Shown: positions 39,911 to 51,000 of the stretch, piece after piece
Layout: each line of letters begins with the position of its first letter
How positions within the stretch are numbered: position 1 is the stretch's first letter
Origin: Brachypodius melanocephalos
Taxonomy: Eukaryota; Chordata; Aves; Passeriformes; Pycnonotidae
Assembly (NCBI GenBank): GCA_013398615.1
Contig: VZSR01002420.1
Span: forward strand, 1,444,242-1,508,241
Direction of reading: 5' to 3'
Length of the DNA: 64,000 nucleotides
Program-made: the position numbers and the translations under genes
Notes under the pieces: model-generated
Told to the model about the DNA's origin: nothing
The model's input: only the letters and a program-made list of their open reading frames with translations
The model's database searches: none

Positions 39911-40345
39911 TTGTGACAGGTAGAAGAATTCTAAAAGAAAGGCCTCATAAAATCAGGCCTGCTCTATTAAATTAATAGCTAGCCTCTCATCTCTTCTAAA
40001 AGTGTAGTTAAGCAATTTGCAAGTTCCCAGGCCAAAACAATCTTGGTATGAAAGGTTCCTTAACACAACCACCTATTCTTGGGTTGGAAAACAAGTGCAT
40101 CTGTGTAAACAGTAAGATCTGTGCCAGGAGAACCCATAAAGGAAAAGTGTAAACAGCCTGAATCTTATCCCATACACACAAATCACCTTCCGACCGGAAA
40201 ATGAAGTAGGAAGAAAACTCCCAGCCAACAGGTGCTGCACACGAGGTCTGTGAAACTGTATAAAATAAGTGATGTGAGTAAAGAATTGGCTTTTCCCGCA
40301 TGAAGAAAACGCAGTCTGGGCTGACTTATTACAATATCTGAGGAC
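39909..40345 (+). mobile_element. Putative LTR, left copy
   Basis: The segment starts with TGTTGTGACAGG and ends with TTATTACA. It contains a TATA-like TATAAAATA (40,259-40,267) followed by AGTAAA (40,277-40,282), as in the promoter/poly(A) core of avian endogenous retroviral LTRs. A 42-bp stretch (40,215-40,256) and a shorter stretch near 40,311-40,342 recur in the right copy at 43,552-43,645. No retroviral genes are visible next to it. The boundaries rest on terminal-motif reading only; the right-hand 130 bp are repeated in this window, the left part is not. Confidence 0.4.
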
Positions 40346-40434
40346 CCGAGGCAATCGGGGAGGCGACGGCTGAGCCCGCCGAGGAAAAGGACGGGGGGCC
40401 AGCAGAGACGGGACCCGAGAGACGGAAAACACAA

Positions 40435-40502
40435 AACGAGAGAGGGAATCCACAGAGCAGAGAGAGGGAATCCACAGAGCAGAGAGAGGGGATACACAGA
40501 GC
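40435..40502 (+). repeat. 22-bp tandem repeat, about three units
   Basis: Units of the form GAGAGAGGGAATCCACAGAG recur at a period of 22 bases, the third with one or two changes (GGGGATACAC). It lies within the CpG-rich block next to the LTR-like segment. Confidence 0.85.
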
Positions 40503-40676
40503 CGCAAAAGAACAGCCCGCAGCGAGACCAAATTCAGGCAGCGAATACAGAAAGCAGCGAGAGGCTCCCAAAGGCTCCGGCTGCAGCCACAGCGGCCGCG
40601 GCACGGCACAAAACACACAGAGACGAGAACCGGGTCGCGGAGCGGGACCCGAGCAGGGAGAGCCCGGGGCCGCGGA

Positions 40677-40722
40677 ACAAACAGAGAAACAAACAGGGAA
40701 ACAAACAGAGAAACCAACAGAG
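40677..40722 (+). repeat. 12-bp tandem repeat, about four units
   Basis: ACAAACAGAGAA-type 12-mers repeat about four times with single-base variants (CAGGGAA, CCAACAG). Because the period is a multiple of three, the reverse strand reads as a repeated VSLF peptide. That explains part of the long spurious open frame there. Confidence 0.85.
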
Positions 40723-41860
40723 CTCCCGGGAAGGCGCCGCCCAGGGGGAGGGAGCAGGGACCGGAAAACGCAGCGCGGCCACTGAGACGGGGGAGACAGC
40801 ATGAAACTGTGCGCCGGGGCGCGCAGTATGAGGACATTGAAATACGTGCCGCGTAGTCTGGTAAACACGCGCCGCGGAAGCTAAAGACACGCGCCGATCC
40901 GCGGGATATGAATTTTCGCGCCGCGCGGCAGCAAAGCCGCGCCGCGGAGCGTATGCTGGCCACAGTCACCCGCGGGGTGAGGTCCGGCCCGAGAGTTTCA
41001 GCCCCGGTACAGTCGGGGCACTCTCCGCTCCCCATTCCCGCTCCCAAAAGCCGCCCCGGAGCCGCTCCAGCCCGAGCCGCGCGGAGCCGCCGCGGGGGAA
41101 CCCGGACACAGCGCCCGGAGCCGGAACCTGCGCGCTGCGCCCCCGCAAAATGGTTCCGGCGGGACGCAGCGGCCCCGGGCGGCGATGCGGGGCAGCCGCT
41201 CCTGCTCCCCGGGAAGCCGCGCCGGCTCCGCGCGGGTTTGATCCTCCGGGAACCCCCGGGCGCCGCTCGGTTAGCAGCTCCACGGGGAACGCACGGGCTC
41301 TGCAGAAGGCAGAACCGGAGCACATTTCCCGCTCCCTGCTCCTCCCCGCAGCTGATGCTCCAATGCTGTTCCCTCATTCCCTCCCGGGCTCGGCGCGGGA
41401 TTTTCAACAGCCCCGGCGGCTCTGCCGGGCCCGGCCCTGCATCGGCGGCCCCGGGCCGGGAGGTGGGAGCCACGAGCGCTTTGTGCCTTTTTAACCTTTC
41501 CTGTGTTTGTTCGCGGCGTTTCTCCCCTTTGCTAGATGCAGCCTTTAGAAGGGTTTTGTGTCGCTTTTCCCCCTCCGTTTTTCTCCCGCGGGTCTTTGGG
41601 GCAGACGGGGATGCAGCAGCCCCGGGAGTGCCGCGCCGGCTCCGCACGGCTCCCACCGCCCCCGCTGCCCGGGCACTGCAGAGTTCAGGATCTCATCCCT
41701 GGGATGTGAGCACAGCACGGCGGCGTTTGTTGTTCCCTTTCCCCGCAGCGGCTGCGAGGTGGCAGCGCCCGGAGTTTTCTCTTTCCCCTCCTCTCCTTTC
41801 TCCCCGCGGGCAGCACAGATCCCCCCGGCTCCAGCGCCGAGTGGGTTCTGACTGCCTCTG

Positions 41861-43451
41861 TTTAATGAAGCTTTACAAGGCACCGTGTTTGAATGCTTTG
41901 GAAACGTGTGGATAGAGGGGGTTTAAAGTTAGTTTTGTTTTCTGATTGAATTCTAATTTTAGAGTTTTACGATTGCTGGAGAGATAGAAAGCCGTGCCTT
42001 ATTACCTGTCAAAGATTTCAGCATAGTCTGATTTCTTTAACAAGAATGTTAACAAATTTGCCAGATGCAATTACACAAAATACAGTCGCGAGAAGCTACT
42101 CAGCTGTTCAGCAGTCTGCCAAATTCACACGTTCTTAATTTTTTTTCAGTAATCCCACACTCTAAAAAGTCTTAGTAAATTTCTGTTTCCATGAAATTTG
42201 CAGGTGCCATTGGTTTTTCTCATAACTAAATTACTTACAAGTTTAATATGCTTGTTGCGACTTTCAGCCCTTCACTACACCGTCATGCTGTTATTTCTCT
42301 TATGGATTGTTCACTTTTTCGTTTTCTTTTTATGTTAATAAGAGTACCTACATCTTGTTGTATCTATAACTTTTCAAGGTACTAATTTGCAGTTATGTTT
42401 AGTTAAGGTCCAATAAGAGAATTCTGTGTTACCTTCTGTTGAGCAAGGTGAAGTTCTATTAAGTTAATCTTGTAAATTCCATGTCTGCTAGGTTTCAATA
42501 TTATTAAGTTTAGACGATGTTTTATTCCACTTTTCAGAGATTGCTAATTATCCAAGTTCACATGTGTTATTAATTATGTCTATTATCTGAAATATTCCTG
42601 GTTGTTGTATTTGACTTACTCCTGATTGCTGTAAGTTTCTGGTTTCACTACATATATTGTTCTGTTTTGATGTTCCCTTCGTACTCATAATAAAAGACAT
42701 GCATCTCATAAAAACAAAACAAACAAACAAAAAACAAACCCCAAAAACAAACCAGAAGAGAAATTTAACACCATAAGAATGTTCAAATAATGCAAAATGT
42801 ACATTAAAGATTAAGACAACAAATCATTTTGAATAATGAAATTTACATTAAAAATTTGGAAAAAAGATCATTAAATCTTAATGCCAATTGAGTGTACAGC
42901 AGCAAAGCCTAATTGATTAATTAACTTAAAGAGAAGGTATGCCTGTGTTTTTATCATCAGCAGGTTAAAAGCAGTCACCTGTTCATTGATCAGATCTCAA
43001 TTGTCTCTGAGAAAATGAGGCCCAGTGAGAAGAGAAATGACTTCACCACCACCCAGGCTTGGGAATCAGAACAGAGCAAAAGCAGGAGAGCCAGAGCATG
43101 ACTGTGTCTGGAGACTCACAGAGGAAACTTGGCAACACAAGCTTCTGTCATCATCATGGCACAGTGTTTCCACTAACCTTCTGCAGCTATTCCCTGTTCC
43201 AGGCTCCCAAAAAGACTTTCAGTGATGTCAAAGATCAACATTTCCTGCTAATGGTCTTTCTCCTGAGTCTTAGCTATTTGAACTTTAAAACAATGGTCGT
43301 TGATCTCAATTCCCCCAGACACATTGGACATCATTTTTATTTTTCTCAGGCTGCAAGACCCTGTGTCAGTGACAGGATTTGATTTATTAAGTTTCGTTGA
43401 TTGTGTTGGTTTTTTATGTATCTTGTCCCATATTTAATAGATAACCAGTAA
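41861..43451. other. AT-rich stretch between CpG block and assembly gap, nothing recognised
   Basis: AT-rich DNA with no protein-coding reading that I recognise and no retroviral gag/pol/env motif. It has an A/C-rich low-complexity tract (AAACAAACAAAC type) at 42,710-42,760. If the flanking LTR-like copies bound an element, this would be internal sequence without genes. Confidence 0.5.
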
Positions 43452-43551
43452 NNNNNNNNNNNNNNNNNNNNNNNNNNNNNNNNNNNNNNNNNNNNNNNNN
43501 NNNNNNNNNNNNNNNNNNNNNNNNNNNNNNNNNNNNNNNNNNNNNNNNNNN
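43452..43551. other. Assembly gap, 100 N
   Basis: Exactly 100 unknown bases, a common placeholder size, so the true length is probably unknown. The gap ends precisely where the right LTR-like copy begins. This suggests that the assembly broke inside a repeat. Confidence 0.99.
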
Positions 43552-43643
43552 AAACTCCCAGCCAACAGGTGCTGCACACGAGGTCTGTGAAACATGAACA
43601 AACTCCTGCATAAACAAAACAGAGTCTGGGCTGACCTAATACA
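43552..43643 (+). mobile_element. Putative LTR, right copy (5' part lost in gap)
   Basis: Bases 43,552-43,593 are identical to 40,215-40,256. After a region where the left copy has about 30 extra bases with the TATA-like box, the two match again through GTCTGGGCTGAC and a TAxTACA end. It is in direct orientation with the left copy. It is followed by ATG and then AGGATCTG (43,647-43,654). Its left part is cut by the gap. It could be the 3' LTR of one element or an independent copy. Confidence 0.45.
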
Positions 43644-43646
43644 ATG

Positions 43647-43654
43647 AGGATCTG
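43647..43654 (+). repeat. AGGATCTG, right member of a flanking 8-bp direct repeat
   Basis: Matches 39,903-39,910 exactly. It lies three bases beyond the presumed CA terminus of the right LTR-like copy. A candidate target-site duplication, or chance. Confidence 0.35.
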
Positions 43655-44119
43655 ATTTTTTTGAAATGCACGACTGAGCAGAGTGCCCAGAAGAGGAATT
43701 GTCCCCCTTGCAGAACTGACCTGGAAGGTTGCTACAAGTACAGAGCCCTCAGAGTGAAGTCCTGGAGCTGTCCTAGGACAATTTGCTGTATTTCTTCACC
43801 AGGAGTGAGAGCCAGAGCTTTCCTCTTCAGCTTCAAAATTGAAGATTAATAGCATTGATAAGAAGAAAGAAAGGGAAGATGTTATCTTCTTGTCTTGTAG
43901 GAGAATCCTTTCCCCCTTCCTCCAAATCAATTCTAAATATATTTAAGGTGATAAAAAGAGAGTAAGGAAAACCAAAAGAAACCAGAGTATAGCCAACCTT
44001 TTTAATTAGAGTATATTGTACTTCCAAACTGGATACACTAGAAATTGGCAATGCAACATAAGATGCAAAGAAATATACCAGTTACTGTCAAAATGACCCT
44101 GTACAGCCTTATAATGCAA

Positions 44120-47100
44120 AAAGCTTTATACAATACAAATTTTTATTAATGTACACAAACCTTGACAGAATGATTATCTGAACATAATACAACAAGTTTA
44201 AAAAAAAAAAAAAAGAAGAAAAAAGTGCTGAGAACTTTAACTGAATTACTGAAAGGAGAAACATGCCAGCTTTCATTGAAGAATGCATAGTGAAAACCAG
44301 TATGAAATTACCTTTATGGTGGGGGGAATTTATCAGAACTGTTGGTCATTAATCAGTAGGGGGAACCTCTGGAGAACATTCCTGTCTTTAGTATTGATCT
44401 GCAAACAAATTACTTTAATATGCAAGAGCTCTGATAAATATGTATTTTTTTTTCTTAAAAAAATAAAAACTTCCTAACACACTTTTCCTTCCAGAGAAAA
44501 CTTCTATAACTTGCCAGAAAGAATGAGCTTATCCTTTCCAAAGTGCTAAACAAATTTCCCAGGTACATTAAACTTTGCCAGGTCAGATACTGGTGCAGTG
44601 GAACACAAAACATGTGGCGGTTGCCTGTGGGCAGCTCATTCCTGGAAATTCCAGGCCTGTTGAAACTGCCATTTGGTTTAGATACAGTGGCCTACTGTTA
44701 CAACATTCCTCCTTCTTCCTCCTGGGCAGCTGTACTTTACCTGTAGCTGGTGTGAAAAACAAGCTTTTTGTTTTGGGTGTGTTTGGTTTTCTGTGGTGTG
44801 GTCAGAGATGTGTGGAGTGTTTCACAGAACTGGTAGAGCTGCTGGATACAGATTGCAGATTTCATGCTGTTGAGATAGTAACTATTTTATGTACTTACCA
44901 ACACAGTATTTTCTATTTTGTCTGTACTCCCAGGGAGGTGTGAGCAGGAGCTCTGATGGAGTAAAGCATGGTGAGTAGGGCCCTGAGTTAGGTAATTTGT
45001 TTACAAAGGTTTACACGCAGTTTGGAGCAGATGGGTTTTCTTCACTGCGTAGACAGAACCGCCAAGTGCTCGTTAAAACCAAAACTGTCTGCTGGAATGT
45101 GAACAAATGATGAGACTTCTCTGTCCTGTCATTAATAATGCCAAATGATAACCTGATACGATGTTGGATGTTTCCCCCTTCTAACTAGCTTCCAGTATGG
45201 TAACAGGAGTGTACAGATTAGGATGTCCTCCACAAACAGGAAGAATTTGGTCATGACAGTGGAGAATGTTTGGCCATCTCAGTACAAAACATATGTAGGA
45301 ATCTTGCAAAGAGGTTAAAGTGATGCAAGTTTTGCATCCAGAAAGTCTTTTTACACAAGCTTCATTTAAGAACTAATGAAGACCGAGTTACATTTCTACT
45401 TGTCCATATGGCTAAGAGCCCTTGTGGACAAGAAATGTCTTCCTGAATGGGTTGTTCCTTTCCTGCTGTCACAAACAAAGGGTGGTTGGATCCCCCCCAT
45501 CCCACAACAACCTGCAGAGGAAGTTCCTTCAGGACAGCACGAGGGTGGGTAGATAGCATGAAAGATGTAACTCAGGGCACCTCCTACAGTGGCTTGGCCA
45601 AGGGACAGAGAGGGGACTGTGGCAAAAGCTAGGTCAGATAGTTCTAATAGCTGGTAAAAGACAGCCAGATCCAAATCTAAGAGACACCATGGCAAACAAT
45701 AATTCAGTATGAAGGCATTCCTGCACGTCACATGATTATTTTGAAATGCTTCACGTTTTATACTTCCAATTGTAAAACAGAGTGCTTTTAATCCCAACCT
45801 TTCTTCCCACATACTAAGTTGTCTAAGGAACAGAAATCAATTAACAGTCAGTTAGCTTCTCTTGCATTAAGATCACTCTTGGCATTTTGAGATTAACAAA
45901 GGTTATACAACCAATCTGCATTTGCTTCTTCCTGCAATAAAGTGCTACATATAACATGTCATTTTAATGACCACAAGTAGGAGCATTAAATAAGTACAAA
46001 GTTAGCTTCCTAGCAGGACACACTCTATCTGTCATCAACAGAAAGGAATAAAGCATTACTGATGACATGGAGGGGAGCGAGAGGACTGTCAAATTTGCAA
46101 GTACAATTGAAATACTGAGGGTATAAAAGAGACCTTTATGGTTCCAAAAGCATCTTTTTATAGCTTTATATTTCAAAGAAGTTACTGGTACCTTTTCAAA
46201 TAAACAGTCTTATTAACTTCAGCCCACAATTTGTTTTTTTCCTTTTTTTTTTTTGCAAGTGAGAAACAAACTAGTGCAAGACTAAAGCACTGTGCAAAAC
46301 TGCCTTTTTTTTTTTTTTTAGTCTGAGTATTTATACCCAGAATTTATCCATACCCTTTTTTAAAATCCCCTTGTTGGATTTTTTTCCCACCATAGAATTC
46401 TAGTTATACAAGTTGTTCCTGCAAACTAAAAGGTAACCACTGCATAATACAGTATATATATAATAATTATATGCCCTTTTAAAACAAAAGATGTAGGCTG
46501 TGGCCCAGAGGCAGGTGTTTGTCACACCTGTGTAAGAGCTGAGAACTGGGCCTGCTATGTTGGTGTGCAGGCTGCACACACTGCATGTGTGTGTGGACAT
46601 ACACACTCTTGTCATTGTCATGCTCTCATCCTGCAGTGCTGAAAGCAACTTTTTTCCCTCACCAGTTCTACCCCAAATCCTCAAACCTCGACAACTGAAC
46701 ACAAGGCATCAAACAAGTAAAGGAAGCTGCAAACAGCACTGAAATAATACACCAGTTTTCCCCCTGCCCCGCCCCAAACATCGTTCCCTCTGCAGCTCTA
46801 CAGCTCAGAGGGAGGCGGGGGGAAGGCAGGAAGCGAGTGTGTGAAAAAGGGAAAAGAAAGATGATTGAATGAGCCAATCCAAGGGATGTGCAAAAGCAAT
46901 GGCATGGCACACTACAGGCAGCCTCTCTTCCACACACCCGCACGCACACAAAGCCCAAAAATAAAATGCATTAATATGTCATCTTACAAGTGCTGATTGC
47001 CAATAAGGACACTCTCTTTTTTTTTTTTATCTTAACAAGACAAAATAGTTTCTTAGATAAGAGTACTGGGAACATGCCTCTGAAGGTAGAAGTATGCAGT

Positions 47101-47287
47101 AGGTCACCTCTTGGAGATTTAATAAAGCAGCTTTCATGTCAATGCAATAAGTATACACACAGAGCCACTTGCTAAACCTTACTAATGATATAGTACAAGT
47201 GTTCGTTACCTCTTGGGGCTACGTTTTGCAGCAATGTATAACCTGCTGGGTTTGTTGGGGGATTTTTGGTACAGAATGCAACTGCCC
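44120..47287 (-). other. ZNF827: Probable 3' UTR of ZNF827
   Basis: The region directly downstream (minus strand) of the ZNF827 stop has no other gene. The first canonical minus-strand AATAAA that I find is at 44,142-44,147, which would make a 3' UTR of about 3.1 kb. ATTAAA variants occur closer (for example 45,963-45,968 and near 47,121), so shorter forms are possible. The extent is inferred, not observed. Confidence 0.4.
44142..44147 (-). terminator. AATAAA polyadenylation signal candidate for ZNF827
   Basis: TTTATT on the + strand gives AATAAA on the coding strand. It is the first canonical hexamer noted downstream of the ZNF827 stop at 47,288-47,290. Confidence 0.35.
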
Positions 47288-48095
47288 TCAGACAGTTTCT
47301 GCCCTTTCTGTTAGTCCAAGGTAGGCAAGGAAGGAGTGTTTAGGTGAAGAGGCACCTCCTGGTGCAGTCTGAGGTCTGGGTGGATGGAATGTGAGATCGT
47401 AGTGGTTTTTGGGGAAAAACATCGTTAAAGGAATAAGGTGGGCAAACTCTGAGTTCCAGTATTTATCAAAGCACAGGGAAGTGCCATTGACGGCCAAGGC
47501 TTTTACTGCCAGGTTCGGCTCTGCCCCGCTGCCGTGCGCAGCTGACATAGCTACTGTCTGCAGAGCCTGGGAGGCAGACATGACTGAGAGGGGTGACAGA
47601 AGGTTCCTGGAGCTGTTCACCGGTAGGAGCGGACTGGCTTCCTTGGAGGTTGAATACTGGCCCTTCTTCTCCTCTTCGGAGCAGTCCCCATTCTGGTGCT
47701 TCTTCACGTGGCGGCTGAAGACAAAAGGGTGGGTAGTCTTGAACAGGCACTCGTCGCAGCTGAAGGTCTGGCGTGGAGCGTGCTTCAGTTTCTTGTGCAA
47801 GTTGAGATTGTCTTTGCGCTTGCAGCTGTAGCTGCACTGGTCACAGTGAAAAGGGCGCTCGCCGGTGTGGACGCGCACGTGCTCGATCAGCTTGTTGGCC
47901 GTCTTGGACAGGTAGCCACACTGGTCACACTTGTAATGGTTGCCAAGGCGGTGCTCTCGGATGTGCATCTCCAGCTCCAGCTGGTTGGCTTTCACTGTCT
48001 GGCAGATCCGACACTTGTACTCCATCTTGTAGTGAGTCTTCAGGTGGCACTCCATGGCTGCAGGGCGGTTGGTGGAGTAGATGCAGAACGGGCAC
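47288..48095 (-). CDS. ZNF827: ZNF827 terminal coding exon (five C2H2 fingers and C-terminal tail)
   Basis: The minus-strand acceptor is GTTGCCAG, ending at + position 48,096; the stop TGA is at 47,288-47,290. The exon carries five C2H2 units beginning CPFCIYS, CRICQTV, CDQCGYL, CDQCSYS and CDECLFK. The third and fourth are joined by a classic HTGERPF linker. About 135 residues of Ser/Ala/Pro-rich tail follow, with SSRNLLSPLSVMSASQALQ and the end motif GLTERAETV. The first base completes an AA|G lysine codon with the previous exon. Confidence 0.96.
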
Positions 48096-51000
48096 CTGGC
48101 AACACAGCAAGGAAGGGCAGGGACAAAAAGAGAGGAGTCACTCAGCTGGCAGACCTGCATTCCTGCTTTAACCCTGGCACTCAGCCCCTTTCTGACCTAC
48201 TAAGGAGGAGAAAAAGGCACTCGGTTCTCCCTGGGAAGCCTCTTTCCAATATTTTGTTCATCTTGACACATCTCTGCTTAGAGGAGGTTTGCCCATTTAA
48301 TGGCATTCCTAGGAAAATTCAGATTCACTCAGAAGGAGCATCCCTTTAACCTTCTGGCTTACCTTGACGGGGTCTTCCCCCAAAGCAGGCCGAATGCAGA
48401 GTGGGTGACTGATGGCACAGGTACTTTGTGTAACGATTCCTAGTGTTTGCACGAAGTCACTTTGGCCATTTTTTCCATTAAGAAGTGGTTTAAAGTGAGT
48501 GTTTACAGATGAGTATGAAAACAGCTGTTTAAGTAAAGATGGAATAAACTTGTAATACCACACGTACAGCAAAAGCTTAGGAATTCCCTTTTCTGTGACC
48601 TTGAACAATAAGCTTGCTGGGTATCCTGCTAGCAGGAGCTGAAAGCCAGGCTGCTAGGATGATTTGTAGGGACTCCCATTCCTGGGAGATGAGCTAGCCA
48701 TACTGAAAGGAGCATGTGCTTGGCAGTGTTTGCCTACAACCACCTCTGCCATGGCAGGAATTGCTCCTGTGTAGGAACAGGATGTGGGTTCTGCTTCCTC
48801 ACAGCAGCAAGCTGTCTGGCCTGGGGTGGACATGGCAAAGGGCCTCACCCCAGTTCCTGAGGCAGGAAGGGCCGAGAAGGGTGGGAATCATGAAAGTTTG
48901 GAAAGAAGCCTGAGTGCACGCTGAAACAAGCCTGGCCACCCACCAAACCCAAACCACACCCACTGTTGCTTGGTGCAGCTGAGAGGAAGTTGGTGGGGAC
49001 AGCTCCCTGCCAGGGATCTCTGCTGTACTGAACCAAGCACGCACCTTCCACATGGAACTGCTGAGCTCAGGGAGCAGGGCTGGATAAAAACTTACAACTA
49101 AGGCAGCTGGCTACTGTCTTCCAACATCCCTAGCTGCCACACATCTGCATTCACTGTTTGACAGATCTGCTAATTGTGTTCTGGCATTTTGAATAATTCC
49201 TAAACTGAGATTCTCTCTCTCCCTATGCATGTTTTCCTTGCTACATCTGGTTGCATATACAGGTATAATATTATTCTACAAGTTAATCAAGAGATTTTTG
49301 AAGAAAGTGAGTAATTAGAGGAGGACAAATAGATACTAAAACACCTGGACACATTTCCTGATGGACATCAAGTACTCTGATCCAGAGAGGGAGCCTGTCA
49401 CTGAGGCTTCTAATGTGATTATCTCTTTGACCAGAGGACTTGGCTGTCAATGCACACATACCTCTCCTGGGCTGGGTGCTCTCTGGATCAGAATCTCAGA
49501 TTTTGACCTGGAGCTGGAAGAATCATGATTTTTTTCTCTTCCCCCACAGCAAACAGGAGACAGAAAAATACAATTTACTTAGATCTCTTCAGGCTCTTCT
49601 GGATGCCTTAAAAAAAAATAAATCAGAGCTTTTTCTTAGATGCAGCTTTCAAAGAACCTAATTATTATTTGAGTTGGGCAGGAATATAGACTGAGAAACC
49701 CATTCTGTGGGAAAGACTTGAGTCATATTATGGTCATGGTTTTTCCTTGGTGAATAGAACAGATTTTACACAGCTTAAACCAAATGTGCATTAGACAACT
49801 GGTCTGTATGTCCAAGGCAGACATCTCATCCTTCTGACACGCTGCTTGTTTCTCAGTCTGGTCTTCTTCCCAGATTCTGTCATCTCATCTCAAGTGACCA
49901 CAGATCCCAGTCTGTGGAACTTCTGAGCTGGAGACCAGAGGCTGCCTGGCAAACAGGACCAGTTTTCCAAAGCTGCAGCGCAAAGCGAGGGAGCTGCATG
50001 CGGTAAAGCTGAACGTGGTGCGCTCCTCACGTCCCAGCCACAGCACACAACAAACATCGTGCTCAGCAAGAGCAGCACAAGCTGGGAGCCCTGTGCTCAA
50101 CCCTAGCTGGGCTCCAAGTGGTTCCAGCCTTTTTTCCTGCAGCAGCTGGACCAGACAGAGACCAGGGACGTGCCTCTTTCATAATGTCACACTGCCTGCC
50201 CAGAGAGCAAGCATATGGCCCCAGCAGTCCCTCCTTCCCTCAGGGGTCTGACTGTGACATAAGGGCACACTCATTCTCTAGAAACACTGCTCTGCACCAA
50301 AAGACCCTAAAGGACACCACCACAGCCAAAATCAAAGGGCTTTTATCTTAAAAGTCTGTATTGCTCTTCACATGTTAAGTTATACAATAGTGATTGTTGT
50401 GGGGCACGCAAACAAAGCAGAAAGCATCCAAGTTATTCATTCTTGGAGACTTTAGATTTGAGTATACAAAAGCTATAACCTTTAAGGTTGTAACTTCATA
50501 CCTAGCTGCAGAGGCTGTACAGGATATAGTTTCTTTGAGCCAGGGGCAACACAGAGCCTGTGCTGGGTGCTTCTTTTTGCTCTGATGCCTTGGGAAAAAA
50601 CCCTTATTCTGCCAAAACCTCTTGCTGCAGACGGAGGATTGCAGTCCTGCCTCACTCTCTGTAGGACCCATCACATACTGCCTCCTCTTTGACTTGAACA
50701 GAGAAAGGACCACAGTTTGTTACAGCTCCTCTACTGCCAGGTTACCAACCTGCTGTAATGATCCAAGCCTCAAGGGCAGGCCTTGGCTCATCTAAATACA
50801 AGGAAGCCCCAAATCTGGATTATTAGTTAACCAACCCTTTCTGACTGACTTCCTTTTGTCCTATCCCCACAGTATTGAGGTGCTTAACACAGTAAAAGTT
50901 TGTGTACTTGCTTTCCTTACTTGAGCCCACCGGTGGGGACAGTGTGACATTTCTTGTGCTCCAGTAATTGCTCAGGTGTCTTCATGAACTTGTGGCACAC

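Larger units (their letters stand above)
40345..41860. other. CpG-island-like GC-rich block
   Basis: Very high GC and CpG density begins immediately at the right end of the LTR-like segment and fades by about 41,860. It contains two short tandem arrays (22-bp units near 40,435-40,502 and 12-bp units near 40,677-40,722). Several long open frames occur on both strands, one of them 527 codons on the minus strand. Their composition is Arg/Ala/Pro/Gly-rich with no domain, which is what stop-poor GC-rich DNA gives by chance. It could be an orphan CpG island or promoter, or the leader of an LTR element. I see no splice-supported gene. Confidence 0.6.

Noticed and set aside
40073..41656. 527-codon open frame on the minus strand through the CpG-rich block
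   Set aside because: Composition is Arg/Ala/Pro/Ser-rich, part of it comes from 12-bp and 22-bp tandem repeats, it runs across the LTR-like segment, and no domain is visible. Long stop-free frames are expected in such GC-rich DNA, and overlapping frames on both strands are also open.
40908..41915. 335-codon open frame on the plus strand in the same block
   Set aside because: Same reason: CpG-driven absence of stops, no domain, no splice or conservation support.
39885..43660. A complete endogenous retrovirus
   Set aside because: No gag, protease, reverse transcriptase, integrase or env reading is visible between the LTR-like copies. At most this is a non-autonomous or decayed element.
47696..48349. 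217-codon open frame on the plus strand
   Set aside because: It is the antisense shadow of the ZNF827 terminal zinc-finger exon, whose codon use keeps the opposite strand open.
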